Assembly: GCA_030151135.1 (NCBI GenBank) | Contig: JASLEQ010000354.1 | Span: 1 to 7,006, forward strand | Direction: 5' to 3' | Length of the DNA stretch: 7,006 bases | Source of the DNA: Candidatus Sulfotelmatobacter sp. | GTDB lineage: Bacteria > Acidobacteriota > Terriglobia > Terriglobales > SbA1 | Shown: positions 1 to 6,759 of the stretch, piece after piece | Numbering within the stretch: the first letter of the stretch is position 1 | Layout of the letters: each line of letters begins with the position of its first letter | Notes under the pieces: generated by a model | The model's input: only the letters and a program-made list of their open reading frames with translations | Told to the model about the DNA's origin: nothing | The model's database searches: none | Made by a program: the position numbers and the translations under genes

Positions 1-935
1 GCATCTCGAACTTCCGGATATTTTGTGACCATGGCTTTCATGATAGCGACATTGTCCTGGTAGGCCTGGTTCGTGTTGCTGACGTCCGCAGATTGGTAAC
101 GGACGATCAGGTCGAGATCTGTTCCCACCACTTCAGGAAAAACCGCGCTAAGTTTGTATGAGGTCGTTCCGGCCATCAGGTCGGTGGTTTTGCCGCCTGC
201 GGGCAGGTCCGAGGGCTGCGCGGCCTGGCATTCGTCGAAGAGCTTGTCCGTGGCCAGCGTGCTCATGAAAGGCAGCGGTGCGATCAGGCTGCGGGCCTCA
301 AGACAATAGAACCAGGCATCGTGCGTCTGTCCTTTGGCTTTGTACTGACGTGACTGGTTCAGAAACCAATCGCTGTCGTGTCCGCCAATCTGGGCGGGCT
401 TGATGTAGAGACCGCCAAGTTTCCAGTCATTGCCGATCTGCTGCAAGATTTCAGAGAACATGGTGCGAGCTTTCGACGAGCTGCCGTCAAGCAGCACGAC
501 GGCATATTTCGCGGGCGGAAGATTGCTCAGATAGAAGGCTGCACTGTTGGTGGTCTGTCCATTTCGGTTAAAGACGCCGCAGTAGAACTCGTCCCTTCCG
601 TTCGGATCGGATTGCTGATTGTCCAGCAGGAACGTGTTCTTGACGGTGGACTGAGCACCGGAGAGATCGGGCTGGCGTTCCTTGAGAAGAGCTTCGATGC
701 CGCTGAAATCCGACGAAAGGCTCGGGATGGAATTTTGCCGCAGCGAAGCAACGTCGTCTTTGGCTGCCATGTCAAAATAGCGCTGGCCCGCGTTTGTGAT
801 CGCGGTCCGGGTGGCAGCGTCCATGTCGGCGGAAATTTGGCAAGTCTGTGCCTGCATCGTTTGAGCCAGCAGGATCAAAAGTGAGACGCCGAGGCACAAA
901 ACAACGAAATTGAAGCGGAGCGGAGTGGGTTTCAT
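1..935 (-). CDS. Secreted protein of unknown function, 3' end cut by window edge
   Basis: The reading frame is open from ATG at 935-933 to the left edge, giving 311 residues without a stop. A purine-rich AAAAGG lies 8 bases upstream of the ATG (plus-strand 944-949) and fits a ribosome binding site. Residues 1-29 are a signal peptide: K2 and R7, then a hydrophobic core VVLCLGVSLLILLA, with likely cleavage after MQA (27-29). Residues about 36-75 (AITNAGQRYFDMAAKDDVAS) resemble the first helices of NTF2/SnoaL-like domains, but this is only an impression. Residues about 143-180 end in DWKLGGLYIKP, and residues about 189-215 (RQYKAKGQTHDAWFYCLEAR) look like one TPR-like helical hairpin. I recall similar secreted proteins in acidobacterial genomes annotated as hypothetical, and know no function. 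It is transcribed divergently from the STN-like gene at 1229. It is very likely a real gene; its role is unknown. Confidence 0.85.
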   Translation of the reverse strand, partial: MKPTPLRFNFVVLCLGVSLLILLAQTMQAQTCQISADMDAATRTAITNAGQRYFDMAAKDDVASLRQNSIPSLSSDFSGIEALLKERQPDLSGAQSTVKNTFLLDNQQSDPNGRDEFYCGVFNRNGQTTNSAAFYLSNLPPAKYAVVLLDGSSSKARTMFSEILQQIGNDWKLGGLYIKPAQIGGHDSDWFLNQSRQYKAKGQTHDAWFYCLEARSLIAPLPFMSTLATDKLFDECQAAQPSDLPAGGKTTDLMAGTTSYKLSAVFPEVVGTDLDLIVRYQSADVSNTNQAYQDNVAIMKAMVTKYPEVRD

Positions 936-963
936 TGTGATTACCTTTTGCGCTCAAGGGTTT

Positions 964-983
964 GCCGGAATAGACACTCCGGC
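964..983 (-). promoter_or_regulatory. Short hairpin in the 5' leader of the secreted protein gene
   Basis: GCCGGA at 964-969 and TCCGGC at 978-983 are perfect inverted repeats around an 8-base loop. The hairpin sits about 15 bases upstream of the AAAAGG ribosome binding site of the gene starting at 935. It has no U-tract and no partner gene ending here, so it does not look like a terminator. It could stabilise the leader or be a small operator, or be chance. No convincing minus-strand promoter was found in 936-1228. Confidence 0.3.
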
Positions 984-1152
984 CAAGCCTGAGAATGCCA
1001 TACTTAAGATTTGAAGCGGACCCAAATGGTTGACTCCAATCCTCGGGCTCAGCCGATCTTCGGTCGATAGGGCATCCGAAATAGACGCAAGAGTATGAGT
1101 TTCCAACGTTCTAGCCGACGGGGATCTACGCGAGGGCGTCCACGCTTCACAG

Positions 1153-1161
1153 TGCTAAAAT
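1153..1161 (+). promoter_or_regulatory. Possible extended -10 promoter for the STN-like gene
   Basis: TGC TAAAAT at 1153-1161 matches an extended -10 element (TGn followed by a hexamer matching TATAAT at 5 of 6 bases). No recognisable -35 hexamer stands 16-18 bases upstream, which extended -10 promoters can tolerate. Transcription would start near 1168, giving a leader of about 60 bases before the ATG at 1229. This is a sequence match only. Confidence 0.35.
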
Positions 1162-1215
1162 CCAAGGAAGGCGTGCCCCACGGAATTTTCCGATTAGATT
1201 CATTCAGTTGTGGCT

Positions 1216-1223
1216 GAGAGGAG
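1216..1223 (+). promoter_or_regulatory. Ribosome binding site deciding the start at 1229
   Basis: GAGAGGAG lies 5 bases before the ATG at 1229. It favours this ATG over an in-frame TTG at 1208, which would put a purine-rich Shine-Dalgarno inside the gene and add seven residues ahead of the signal peptide. Confidence 0.7.
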
Positions 1224-1228
1224 TCGGT

Positions 1229-2041
1229 ATGAATGCAAAATTTACAGGTAAACAGTTTGGCAGTCTGCTGCTCTCCGGAGCACTCCTCTACGGCCTGCCA
1301 TTCGCCATGGCGTCGCCTACTCAGACTCAGAGCCACAGGAAGTCAATAAAGAAAGCTCCGCTCCCTCCGCTACCTTCAGGGCCTACCGGACCCGTGCAGC
1401 AAATTCCGCTGGATTCGATTGCCGCAGTTCCGCCGCAAGTGACGTACGAGAACAGTGAGTTGACGATTGTAGCCCCGAACTCCACCCTGGCGGACATTCT
1501 GCGGGCGGTGAAGAAACTTACCGGCGCGGAGATCGATGTCCCCGCGGCACCGGAGCGTGTGGTTACGCGTTTGGGACCCGGTCCGGCGCGCGATGTTGTT
1601 GCCGAACTGCTGAATGGATCCCGCTTCAATTACGTACTGCTGGGAACGCCAGATAATTTGTCAGCGCTGTCGCGTGTTGTTCTCGTCGCGAAGAGCGGGA
1701 ATCAGGAAGTGACTCCAAATCCTGCGGCGGTCGCGCAGCAGACACCAGTTCCACCGCAGCAACAGCCTCCGCAGGCTTTCGGACAACCTGGCGAGGCGCA
1801 GCCTGAAGCGGCCGAGATGCCGGAGCAACCGGAAGAGACGGCGCCGAACGAGGAAACTCCTGATCAGGCTGGAAATGGAGCGGAGGCAGAACAGACGCCG
1901 GATAATCCAGGCGTGAAGACGCCGCAACAAATGCTGCAAGAGATGCAGCAGCGGCAAATGCAGTTACAGCAGCAACAGCCAAACGGGCAACCGCCGATTC
2001 CTGGATCAGGTATGCCGCCGCACCCGCCTCAGGAACCCTAG
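1229..2041 (+). CDS. Exported STN-like (secretin N-domain-like) protein with Pro/Gln/Glu-rich tail
   Basis: The gene encodes 270 residues from an ATG with a strong ribosome binding site. Residues 1-28 are a signal peptide (K4, K8, hydrophobic core SLLLSGALLYGL, likely cleavage after FAMA). A proline-rich linker (about 43-69) leads to a compact region at about 71-155: a strand VTYENSELTIVAP, a helix STLADILRAVKKLTG, then VVTRLGPGPARDVVAELLNG and FNYVLLG. This strand-helix pattern resembles the STN domain of secretins and TonB receptors, in which LxxLLxxLxxxTG-like helices are typical. Residues about 158-270 are low complexity, first Pro/Gln, then Glu-rich, then Met/Gln, ending in Pro-rich sequence. 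No secretin barrel, TonB box or membrane helix follows, so it is not a secretin; a periplasmic or envelope adaptor is possible. Its stop lies one base from the stop of the convergent downstream gene. The domain call is moderate; the function is unknown. Confidence 0.85.
   Translation: MNAKFTGKQFGSLLLSGALLYGLPFAMASPTQTQSHRKSIKKAPLPPLPSGPTGPVQQIPLDSIAAVPPQVTYENSELTIVAPNSTLADILRAVKKLTGAEIDVPAAPERVVTRLGPGPARDVVAELLNGSRFNYVLLGTPDNLSALSRVVLVAKSGNQEVTPNPAAVAQQTPVPPQQQPPQAFGQPGEAQPEAAEMPEQPEETAPNEETPDQAGNGAEAEQTPDNPGVKTPQQMLQEMQQRQMQLQQQQPNGQPPIPGSGMPPHPPQEP
1915..1986 (+). repeat. CAG/CAA-rich stretch coding Gln/Met repeats
   Basis: Within the C-terminal tail of the STN-like protein, irregular runs of CAG, CAA and ATG codons encode PQQMLQEMQQRQMQLQQQQP. 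The codons are mixed rather than a pure triplet repeat, so slippage-driven length change is less likely than in a perfect repeat. The segment is probably disordered or a weak coiled coil. Confidence 0.6.
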
Positions 2042-2042
2042 G

Positions 2043-3416
2043 CTACGGGCCATTTGCGCCAGTTGTATCTGGAGAATGAAGGCCTACGTGCGCGCTGAGG
2101 CTCGCATCGGTTGAGCCAGAGATTCTCTGAAGCAGTTCCCAGTCCCGCGCGACTTCGCTCTCAGTGATGCTGCGAGGAGAGCGCCGCAACTCCGATTCCA
2201 AGCGCGCTTCCAGCAGCTGCCGTACAAGCTGTGGCGGCGCATCGCTGCTCAACAGGTTTTCGGGAGAGATGCCCACATCCACGACACGTTCACCTGCTGA
2301 GACGCGCAGGACTGGGTGCCCATCTTCGTCAACGGCCACCTTGGCGTGCGACTGCACCCGCGCCCAATCCCTCTGAACTTTCCTCTGACCTTCTTCGGGG
2401 TACGCACCAGCCAAGAAATGTTTCAATTCAGTCTGGTAGGCGCGCAGATCTTCACGATTGACGGGCGCTGCAGGCTCACTGCCGACGACGTAAACCATGG
2501 CATCGCGAGCTGGATCAAAATGGCTGGCTCCAGTTCCGACATAGACGGCGGCAACGCATCCGGCAAAGATCGGGCTTACCACGGCGCTCGGAACGATGTA
2601 TTTCTTCGACGTAAAGAACGCGTCGACGACGCCGTGCACCGTTGTGCTGCGCGGCATACTTCCTGGCACTTGCGGCATCACGATGCGCGAGAAGCGAACC
2701 TCAGGATGATGCGCGCTGTACTTGATCAGCATCTTCGCCATCTGCTTGGGAGTGGTGATTCCCACGTCGGCGACGACACTGCGGTGCAGAGCATGCGGGT
2801 AATAGAAATTAATAATGGACTTGGCGAAGTCGGCGCAGTTTTCAGAGACGGTATGAAAGTGCGAGACGTTCGCGGATTCATTCAGTTTCTTGATCAGTGC
2901 AAGGTCCTGCTCAGGGGTGGTCTCGATTTCAAATCCATAGACCGTGCGATCGTAAGAGGTTCCGACAAGCTCGTACCAATTTCCGCCCGGAGCTCCGCCG
3001 TCTTTGAGATCTGGAGCGAGGTCTTCGAGGTATGTGCGACGATACCGGTCGCGCAGGAAGGCGGTCATCTTCGCGTCAGCGAAGAGAGGAACATCTTCAG
3101 GACGGTCGACCGCATAGAGGTACGGAATCAGCGGAATGGCGACCCAGTCATACTTCGCGATTCCGTCGTAGCGGCTGATGACCACTCCGGTTTCGCCGGG
3201 CGCGCAGGGCCGCAGGCTAAGTGGAGTTTCGGCGCAGACGCCGGACAGGTAAACCGCGACGTGTCCAGTGGCGCTGAAGAAGCCCAATTTCCCGTACGGT
3301 TCTTCAAGAAGCAGAGTTGCCGAAGCACTGGCTAGTCCGGAGCACGCAAGCACGATCAGAAGCACCGAAAACAGTACTTGCCGAGCGAGCCGTGCGGGGC
3401 TGGAGAAAAAAGTCAC
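2043..3416 (-). CDS. Exported protein, possible permuted papain-like (NlpC/P60 or DUF4105-like) fold
   Basis: The gene encodes 457 residues from a GTG start at 3416-3414 with AGGAG 7 bases upstream. The N-terminus is a signal peptide (R9, R12, core VLFSVLLIVLACSGLA) with likely cleavage after ASA at residue 33. The VLAC at 22-25 is a poor lipobox, so lipidation is less likely. Soon after come GHVAVYL with His52 and, much later, HFHTVSENCADF with Cys194 in an NC motif. A His first and an Asn-Cys pair later is the order seen in circularly permuted papain-like proteins such as the DUF4105/Lnb type; such enzymes cleave amide or ester bonds. Residues 274-294 are hydrophobic and may be a membrane helix or buried core. 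The rest (about 320-440) is charged and helical. It is convergent with the STN-like gene and downstream of queG on the same strand, 149 bases away. That it is a gene is near certain; the fold is inference from two motifs, and catalysis is unproven. Confidence 0.9.
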   Translation of the reverse strand: MTFFSSPARLARQVLFSVLLIVLACSGLASASATLLLEEPYGKLGFFSATGHVAVYLSGVCAETPLSLRPCAPGETGVVISRYDGIAKYDWVAIPLIPYLYAVDRPEDVPLFADAKMTAFLRDRYRRTYLEDLAPDLKDGGAPGGNWYELVGTSYDRTVYGFEIETTPEQDLALIKKLNESANVSHFHTVSENCADFAKSIINFYYPHALHRSVVADVGITTPKQMAKMLIKYSAHHPEVRFSRIVMPQVPGSMPRSTTVHGVVDAFFTSKKYIVPSAVVSPIFAGCVAAVYVGTGASHFDPARDAMVYVVGSEPAAPVNREDLRAYQTELKHFLAGAYPEEGQRKVQRDWARVQSHAKVAVDEDGHPVLRVSAGERVVDVGISPENLLSSDAPPQLVRQLLEARLESELRRSPRSITESEVARDWELLQRISGSTDASLSAHVGLHSPDTTGANGP

Positions 3417-3423
3417 TTCGGTA

Positions 3424-3428
3424 CTCCT
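3424..3428 (-). promoter_or_regulatory. Ribosome binding site supporting a GTG start
   Basis: The minus strand reads AGGAG here, 7 bases before GTG at 3416-3414. The spacing is ideal, and a full signal peptide starts at this codon, so the GTG is the likely start. Confidence 0.75.
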
Positions 3429-3565
3429 GAGTGTAACCTGCTTAAGTGTGAACCCTTTAGCGGAAGATTAGTTGCTGTTTAGCGAAAAAACCAGTTACTG
3501 AAGTTCGTCAGACATGGGCGAACAACAGGAGAATATCAAGCGAAAGTTACAGGATGATGACACCG

Positions 3566-4645
3566 CTATCTCGCGGACTCCTTTAGTTTTGCGACCGCCC
3601 AGCTGGCACTCTCGCTTACGACTGGATCTGGGTCAGATGCAAGTTTTTCGAGCGTGGGCAGAAAATCTCGCCGGCCACTATTCCCCATAGAGATGACAAC
3701 GTTTCGGCGAAGCCCGGAGTACTTAGTTCTCCGTATAGGCGAACCGCGGAAGGCGTGCTTGAAGTCGTCAGACGACATCGCGGCGAGCCATTCCAGCGCC
3801 GGGTTGACAAGGCCCGGACGGGGCGCAAACTCGGGAGCAGCGCTTGCGGGGGCTCTGTGGTTCCACGGGCAAACGTCCTGGCAGATGTCACACCCAAAAA
3901 CCTGATGGCCGATGCCTTGACGCAGCTCCTCGGGAATCGAGCCCTTCTTTTCTATCGTGAGATACGAGATGCATCGGTTGGAATCGAGTTGATACGGCGC
4001 GAGAATGGCATCGGTTGGGCACGCATCAATGCAGCGCGTACAGGAACCGCAGCGATCGGGCGCCGGCGCATCCGGACGCAATTCGAGCGACGTCAGAATC
4101 ACGCCGAGGAATAGCCACGAACCTTTTTTCTGATTGATGATGCAGGTGTTCTTGCCGATCCAGCCGATGCCCGCGTACTTGGCAACAACACGTTCAACGA
4201 CTGGGCCCGTGTCGACATAGCTGCGAGTGAGGAGTTCGGCATGCCTTTCTGCAATCAACCGATGCAGCGTGGCTTCGACCTGCTTCAGACGCCGGAGGAC
4301 GGCGTCGTGGTAATCCTCCACACTCCAGGCGTAACGGGAAATCCAGCCACGCGCGCTATCTTGCACTTGGGTTGAATATGGATTGTCGGTGTTGTAGTTG
4401 ATGGCGCAAACGATGACGCTTTTGGCCCAGGGAGCGGCATGGGAAAGCGAGGCGCGCTTCAGTTCTCCGTGATCGGTGCGAGCTTCCAGGTATTTCATTT
4501 CGCCGGCGTGACCGTCGGCGATCCATTGGGGAAAAGCCTGGATTTCCCGAGAGTCGGCGACCGGAGCGATGCCCGATAAGTCAAAGCCTGCGTCGGTGGC
4601 AGCTTGTTTGACCAACGACTCTAAATTGGAAGTTAAATCGAACAA
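3566..4645 (-). CDS. queG: Epoxyqueuosine reductase QueG
   Basis: QueG is a cytoplasmic cobalamin and [4Fe-4S] enzyme that reduces epoxyqueuosine to queuosine at the wobble position 34 of GUN-anticodon tRNAs. The 359-residue product shows the full family pattern. The YVDTGPVVER motif carries Asp145, which aligns with the family's proposed general acid. It is followed by GIGWIGKNTC at 159-168. The ferredoxin-like cluster motif CGSCTRCIDACP (199-210) is completed by Cys252, Cys255 and Cys259 in CDICQDVCPWN (252-262), giving the expected two [4Fe-4S] sets. A C-terminal HEAT-like helical segment (about 308-355, RRNVVISMGNSG and SDPDPVVSESASWAVAKL) is usual in longer QueG proteins. The start is TTG, immediately after an in-frame TAG, with AAGG 7 bases upstream. 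It lies 39 bases after the second DUF507 gene and is probably cotranscribed with that pair. No key residue is missing. Confidence 0.97.
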   Translation of the reverse strand: MFDLTSNLESLVKQAATDAGFDLSGIAPVADSREIQAFPQWIADGHAGEMKYLEARTDHGELKRASLSHAAPWAKSVIVCAINYNTDNPYSTQVQDSARGWISRYAWSVEDYHDAVLRRLKQVEATLHRLIAERHAELLTRSYVDTGPVVERVVAKYAGIGWIGKNTCIINQKKGSWLFLGVILTSLELRPDAPAPDRCGSCTRCIDACPTDAILAPYQLDSNRCISYLTIEKKGSIPEELRQGIGHQVFGCDICQDVCPWNHRAPASAAPEFAPRPGLVNPALEWLAAMSSDDFKHAFRGSPIRRTKYSGLRRNVVISMGNSGRRDFLPTLEKLASDPDPVVSESASWAVAKLKESAR

Positions 4646-4652
4646 CTAATTA

Positions 4653-4656
4653 CCTT
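4653..4656 (-). promoter_or_regulatory. Ribosome binding site supporting the TTG start of queG
   Basis: The minus strand reads AAGG, 7 bases before TTG at 4645-4643. The codon just before that TTG is an in-frame TAG, so no longer form exists. The next alternative is TTG at codon 11, which would remove the first helix. Confidence 0.6.
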
Positions 4657-4684
4657 GGAAGAAACGGCGGCGAAGCGGGGAAAA

Positions 4685-4960
4685 CTATACGCCCAGTTTC
4701 TTGACCTCTTCGTTGTAGTACTTGCGATAGAGGATGTCCCACTCTTGCGATCCTTCCAGAATGGTTCGTTTCTGCGTGTCGATCTTCTGACGAGCGGCCT
4801 GATCGATCTTGGCTTCCTGATTCAGTAGGTCTTCGAGGATTTTCCGTGTTTCCTGGCGGATCGTATTCGGGTCTTCCACGAACTCGACCTCGTCCATCTC
4901 TTTGAGGACATCGGAGACGGCGCGGGCCAGCACGTTGACTTTGTCGCGGCTGAGCCTCAC
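4685..4960 (-). CDS. DUF507 family protein, second copy
   Basis: The gene encodes 91 residues, almost all predicted helical and highly charged, with no signal peptide or membrane segment, so it is probably cytoplasmic. The N-terminus MRLSRDKVNVLARAVSDVL and the C-terminal region EWDILYRKYYNEEVKKLGV match my memory of DUF507 (PF04368), whose function is unknown. The start is GTG, overlapping the TGA stop of the upstream DUF507 gene as GTGA (4 bases), with AAGG 7 bases before it, so translation is likely coupled. It shares the pattern M-x-[FL]-S-[KR]-[DE]-x-V-x-x-LAR-x-V with its neighbour, so the two are paralogues by tandem duplication. It precedes queG by 39 bases. Confidence 0.92.
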   Translation of the reverse strand: MRLSRDKVNVLARAVSDVLKEMDEVEFVEDPNTIRQETRKILEDLLNQEAKIDQAARQKIDTQKRTILEGSQEWDILYRKYYNEEVKKLGV

Positions 4961-5235
4961 AGCACCGCCTTGTACTTGCGAACGAGTTCGCTCTTCACCT
5001 TCCGGAACATCTCCTGATAATTGGCGCCGGTCTTGTGCATCTCGTCGGAATAAGCTTCGAGAATGACGCGGACTTCATCGTTAATCCGGTCTTCGAGAGA
5101 AAGTTCGTCGACGAGCGCGCTGTGAACACGTTCGTTCACCGCCGGGACCGACGAAGTCTCGATGAACTTGGAAGCAATCAGTCGCTTGGTGACTTCGCGG
5201 GCTAAATAGCCCACATATTCTTTGGAAAAAAGCAT
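4957..5235 (-). CDS. DUF507 family protein, first copy
   Basis: The gene encodes 92 residues, helical and charged, without signal or membrane segments. The start MLFSKEYVGYLAREVTKRLI is the conserved DUF507 opening, and the end is EMFRKVKSELVRKYKAVL. ATG at 5235-5233 is chosen because it fits the family N-terminus exactly. The best upstream purine run, AGGA, lies about 15 bases away, so the ribosome binding site is weak. It is the first gene of the DUF507-DUF507-queG group and lies 105 bases after the TPR gene on the same strand. The function of the family is unknown to me. Two short copies in tight overlap suggest either a heteromer or a split two-domain protein. Confidence 0.92.
   Translation of the reverse strand: MLFSKEYVGYLAREVTKRLIASKFIETSSVPAVNERVHSALVDELSLEDRINDEVRVILEAYSDEMHKTGANYQEMFRKVKSELVRKYKAVL
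4968..4971 (-). promoter_or_regulatory. Ribosome binding site of the second DUF507 gene, inside the first
   Basis: The minus strand reads AAGG inside the last codons of the first DUF507 gene, 7 bases before the overlapping GTG at 4960-4958. It supports the GTG start and a reinitiation or coupling model. Confidence 0.55.
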
Positions 5236-5283
5236 GTACGGGTAGCACGTCCTGGGACCAACATTACTGCCGCCTGAAAGAAA

Positions 5284-5292
5284 AGTGTAACA
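5284..5292 (-). promoter_or_regulatory. Possible extended -10 promoter for the DUF507-queG group
   Basis: The minus strand reads TGT TACACT, an extended -10 with a 4 of 6 hexamer match. No good -35 is visible 16-18 bases upstream. Transcription would start near 5277, about 40 bases before the ATG at 5235. Read-through from the TPR gene is an alternative, as no terminator is visible in 5236-5340. Confidence 0.25.
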
Positions 5293-5340
5293 CAGCGTGA
5301 GACTTGCAGGCGGAGTGGCCGAGCCCTGGCGAAAGGTTTT

Positions 5341-6759
5341 CTAGCGCGTTTGTGGCGGGGGCGAGTTGCGCAGTGTATAGACGAATTGCGGGATTTCGCG
5401 CCGCTCGCGCTCGATCTGCTCAGCAGATTTCGTCGACAAATCCTGATAAGCGCGAAGCTCTGCTTGCGCCTTCTCGGTCGCACCCATTTTTCGGTAAATC
5501 TGGGACAAACGAAAGTGGCCCTCCTGCATTTGAGGATCGAGTTGAACGGCACGAATGAAATGAGGGATCGCACCGGCATTATCACCCTGCTCCGACTTCA
5601 CAACTCCGAGTTGGAACTCGGCGAGCGCGAACTCCGGATCGAGTTGGATGGCGCTAGCGAGCAGGGATTCGACTTCCGGATCGGAACCCCTGTGCGCTCG
5701 ATTTCGCTTCCAGATTGCGACAGCGTAGTAATAGTTCGCTTGAGCGTTCTTCGGTTGGATGGTGACGAACCGGTGAAGCCGGTCAACAAGCTGCGGCGAC
5801 GACACATTCTCAGCAGACTGCATTTTGCCGAGGAAAAGGTAGGGCGCTGAATCGTTCGGGTTCAGATCAGATGCCTGGCAAATGCGCCGCACGGCATCAT
5901 CGAAAAGACCGAGTGCAAAAGAAGCAGATCCCAGACCGATAAGCATGCGTGGCGATTGGGGAAAAAGCCGGTTGCCGTTGGCGAAGACCTGTTCGGCCGG
6001 CTCGGCAGCGTGATGCAGGAGCAACTCGGATCCCCAATCGAACAGATAGCTCTCCGAAGGGCTCATTTCAGCGGCACGTTGATATTCATGGACGGCGTCG
6101 AGAGCATCTCCGGATTTCTCGTCAATATCTGCCAGTAGATGGTGGAGTTCAGGTTTATCCGCCGAGGCGGCCAGCTGGCGAACCTGCTCCCTGGCTTCTT
6201 TATATTTGCCTGCGCTGACCAGGTTTTGGATGCCTGGCGGAGCGCCAGGAATAGCCGCGTCAGACTTGCCGAGAGTTACAGCATCTTTCGCGATGGACTC
6301 GCGGGTGCGCACTACGGTATCGGAACCGTGTCCGCCCAGAGCAGTGGTATCAACCACGCCCGAGACCGTGAATTGGGGCTTATCGAAAAACTGTGGTGCG
6401 GCAATGGAATCGGCCTTGAGTACCAAATCTTGAGTTTTAGATTCGTGCGGCTTGATAACGAGGGAGTCCGGTCCGTTGTCGCTGAAACCTGCACCTGCTG
6501 CATGCAGAGAGTATTCCCCCGCAGATATCCCGGTAACCGAGTATCTTCCACTAGCATCGGCGTTGATGGAGAGGCCTTTTGGATCGCTCTTCTTTTGCAA
6601 CACGAGTTGAACGTTGGGGACGGGAGATCCGGATGCATCGCGCACGACGCCGTGCACAGACGCATCGGCCACTCCTGCATTCTGAGCGGCAAGAGGTCCG
6701 ACATACTGGAACAAAAGAACATGGATCAAGAAACTCCGGAAGCAGGCGAATTGCGTCAT
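5341..6759 (-). CDS. Exported carboxypeptidase-regulatory-like/TPR protein
   Basis: The gene encodes 472 residues from ATG at 6759-6757. Residues 1-25 form a signal peptide (R8, core FLIHVLLFQYVG, likely cleavage after LAA). Residues about 34-115 match a carboxypeptidase regulatory-like (Ig/transthyretin-like) domain: ASVHGVVRDASGSPVPNVQL, then ADASGRYSVTGISAGEYSL. A linker (about 116-170) precedes several TPR helical hairpins from about 178 to 440, with typical ends such as AVHEYQRAAEMSP, AVRRICQASDLNPNDSAPYLFLG and AIPHFIRAVQLDPQMQEGHFRL. Both domain types are binding or scaffold modules, so it is probably periplasmic or outer-membrane-associated; no catalytic motif is seen. This pairing is frequent in acidobacteria. 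The nearest Shine-Dalgarno-like GAGG is 16 bases before the ATG, which is far, and a 17-codon leader ORF ends across the start codon. No earlier in-frame ATG exists in the upstream leader. Confidence 0.93.
   Translation of the reverse strand: MTQFACFRSFLIHVLLFQYVGPLAAQNAGVADASVHGVVRDASGSPVPNVQLVLQKKSDPKGLSINADASGRYSVTGISAGEYSLHAAGAGFSDNGPDSLVIKPHESKTQDLVLKADSIAAPQFFDKPQFTVSGVVDTTALGGHGSDTVVRTRESIAKDAVTLGKSDAAIPGAPPGIQNLVSAGKYKEAREQVRQLAASADKPELHHLLADIDEKSGDALDAVHEYQRAAEMSPSESYLFDWGSELLLHHAAEPAEQVFANGNRLFPQSPRMLIGLGSASFALGLFDDAVRRICQASDLNPNDSAPYLFLGKMQSAENVSSPQLVDRLHRFVTIQPKNAQANYYYAVAIWKRNRAHRGSDPEVESLLASAIQLDPEFALAEFQLGVVKSEQGDNAGAIPHFIRAVQLDPQMQEGHFRLSQIYRKMGATEKAQAELRAYQDLSTKSAEQIERERREIPQFVYTLRNSPPPQTR

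Noticed and set aside
378..884. Plus-strand open frame of 168 codons
   Set aside because: It lies antisense within the secreted protein gene at 1-935, has no convincing ribosome binding site and no recognisable protein features.
1208..1228. Upstream TTG start for the STN-like gene
   Set aside because: The GAGAGGAG Shine-Dalgarno lies inside this extension and points to the ATG at 1229, where the signal peptide begins properly.
1049..1336. Minus-strand open frame of 95 codons across the 936-1228 intergenic region
   Set aside because: It overlaps the signal peptide of the STN-like gene, lacks a ribosome binding site and gives a basic composition with no pattern.
2316..3335. Long plus-strand open frame (339 codons) opposite the papain-like gene
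   Set aside because: It is fully antisense to a gene with a signal peptide, ribosome binding site and conserved-looking motifs. Its product is rich in Arg, His and Asp with no domain, as expected for a shadow frame in GC-rich DNA.
3485..3510. Possible minus-strand terminator after queG (run of six T)
   Set aside because: The T-run is preceded only by AACTTCAGTAACTGGTT, which forms a poor AT-rich stem with mismatches. It does not meet the form of an intrinsic terminator.
3420..5292. TTACACT shared upstream of both the GTG gene (near 3433) and the first DUF507 gene (near 5287)
   Set aside because: A 7-base match at two sites is expected by chance, and the flanks differ. Only the second has the TGn extension.
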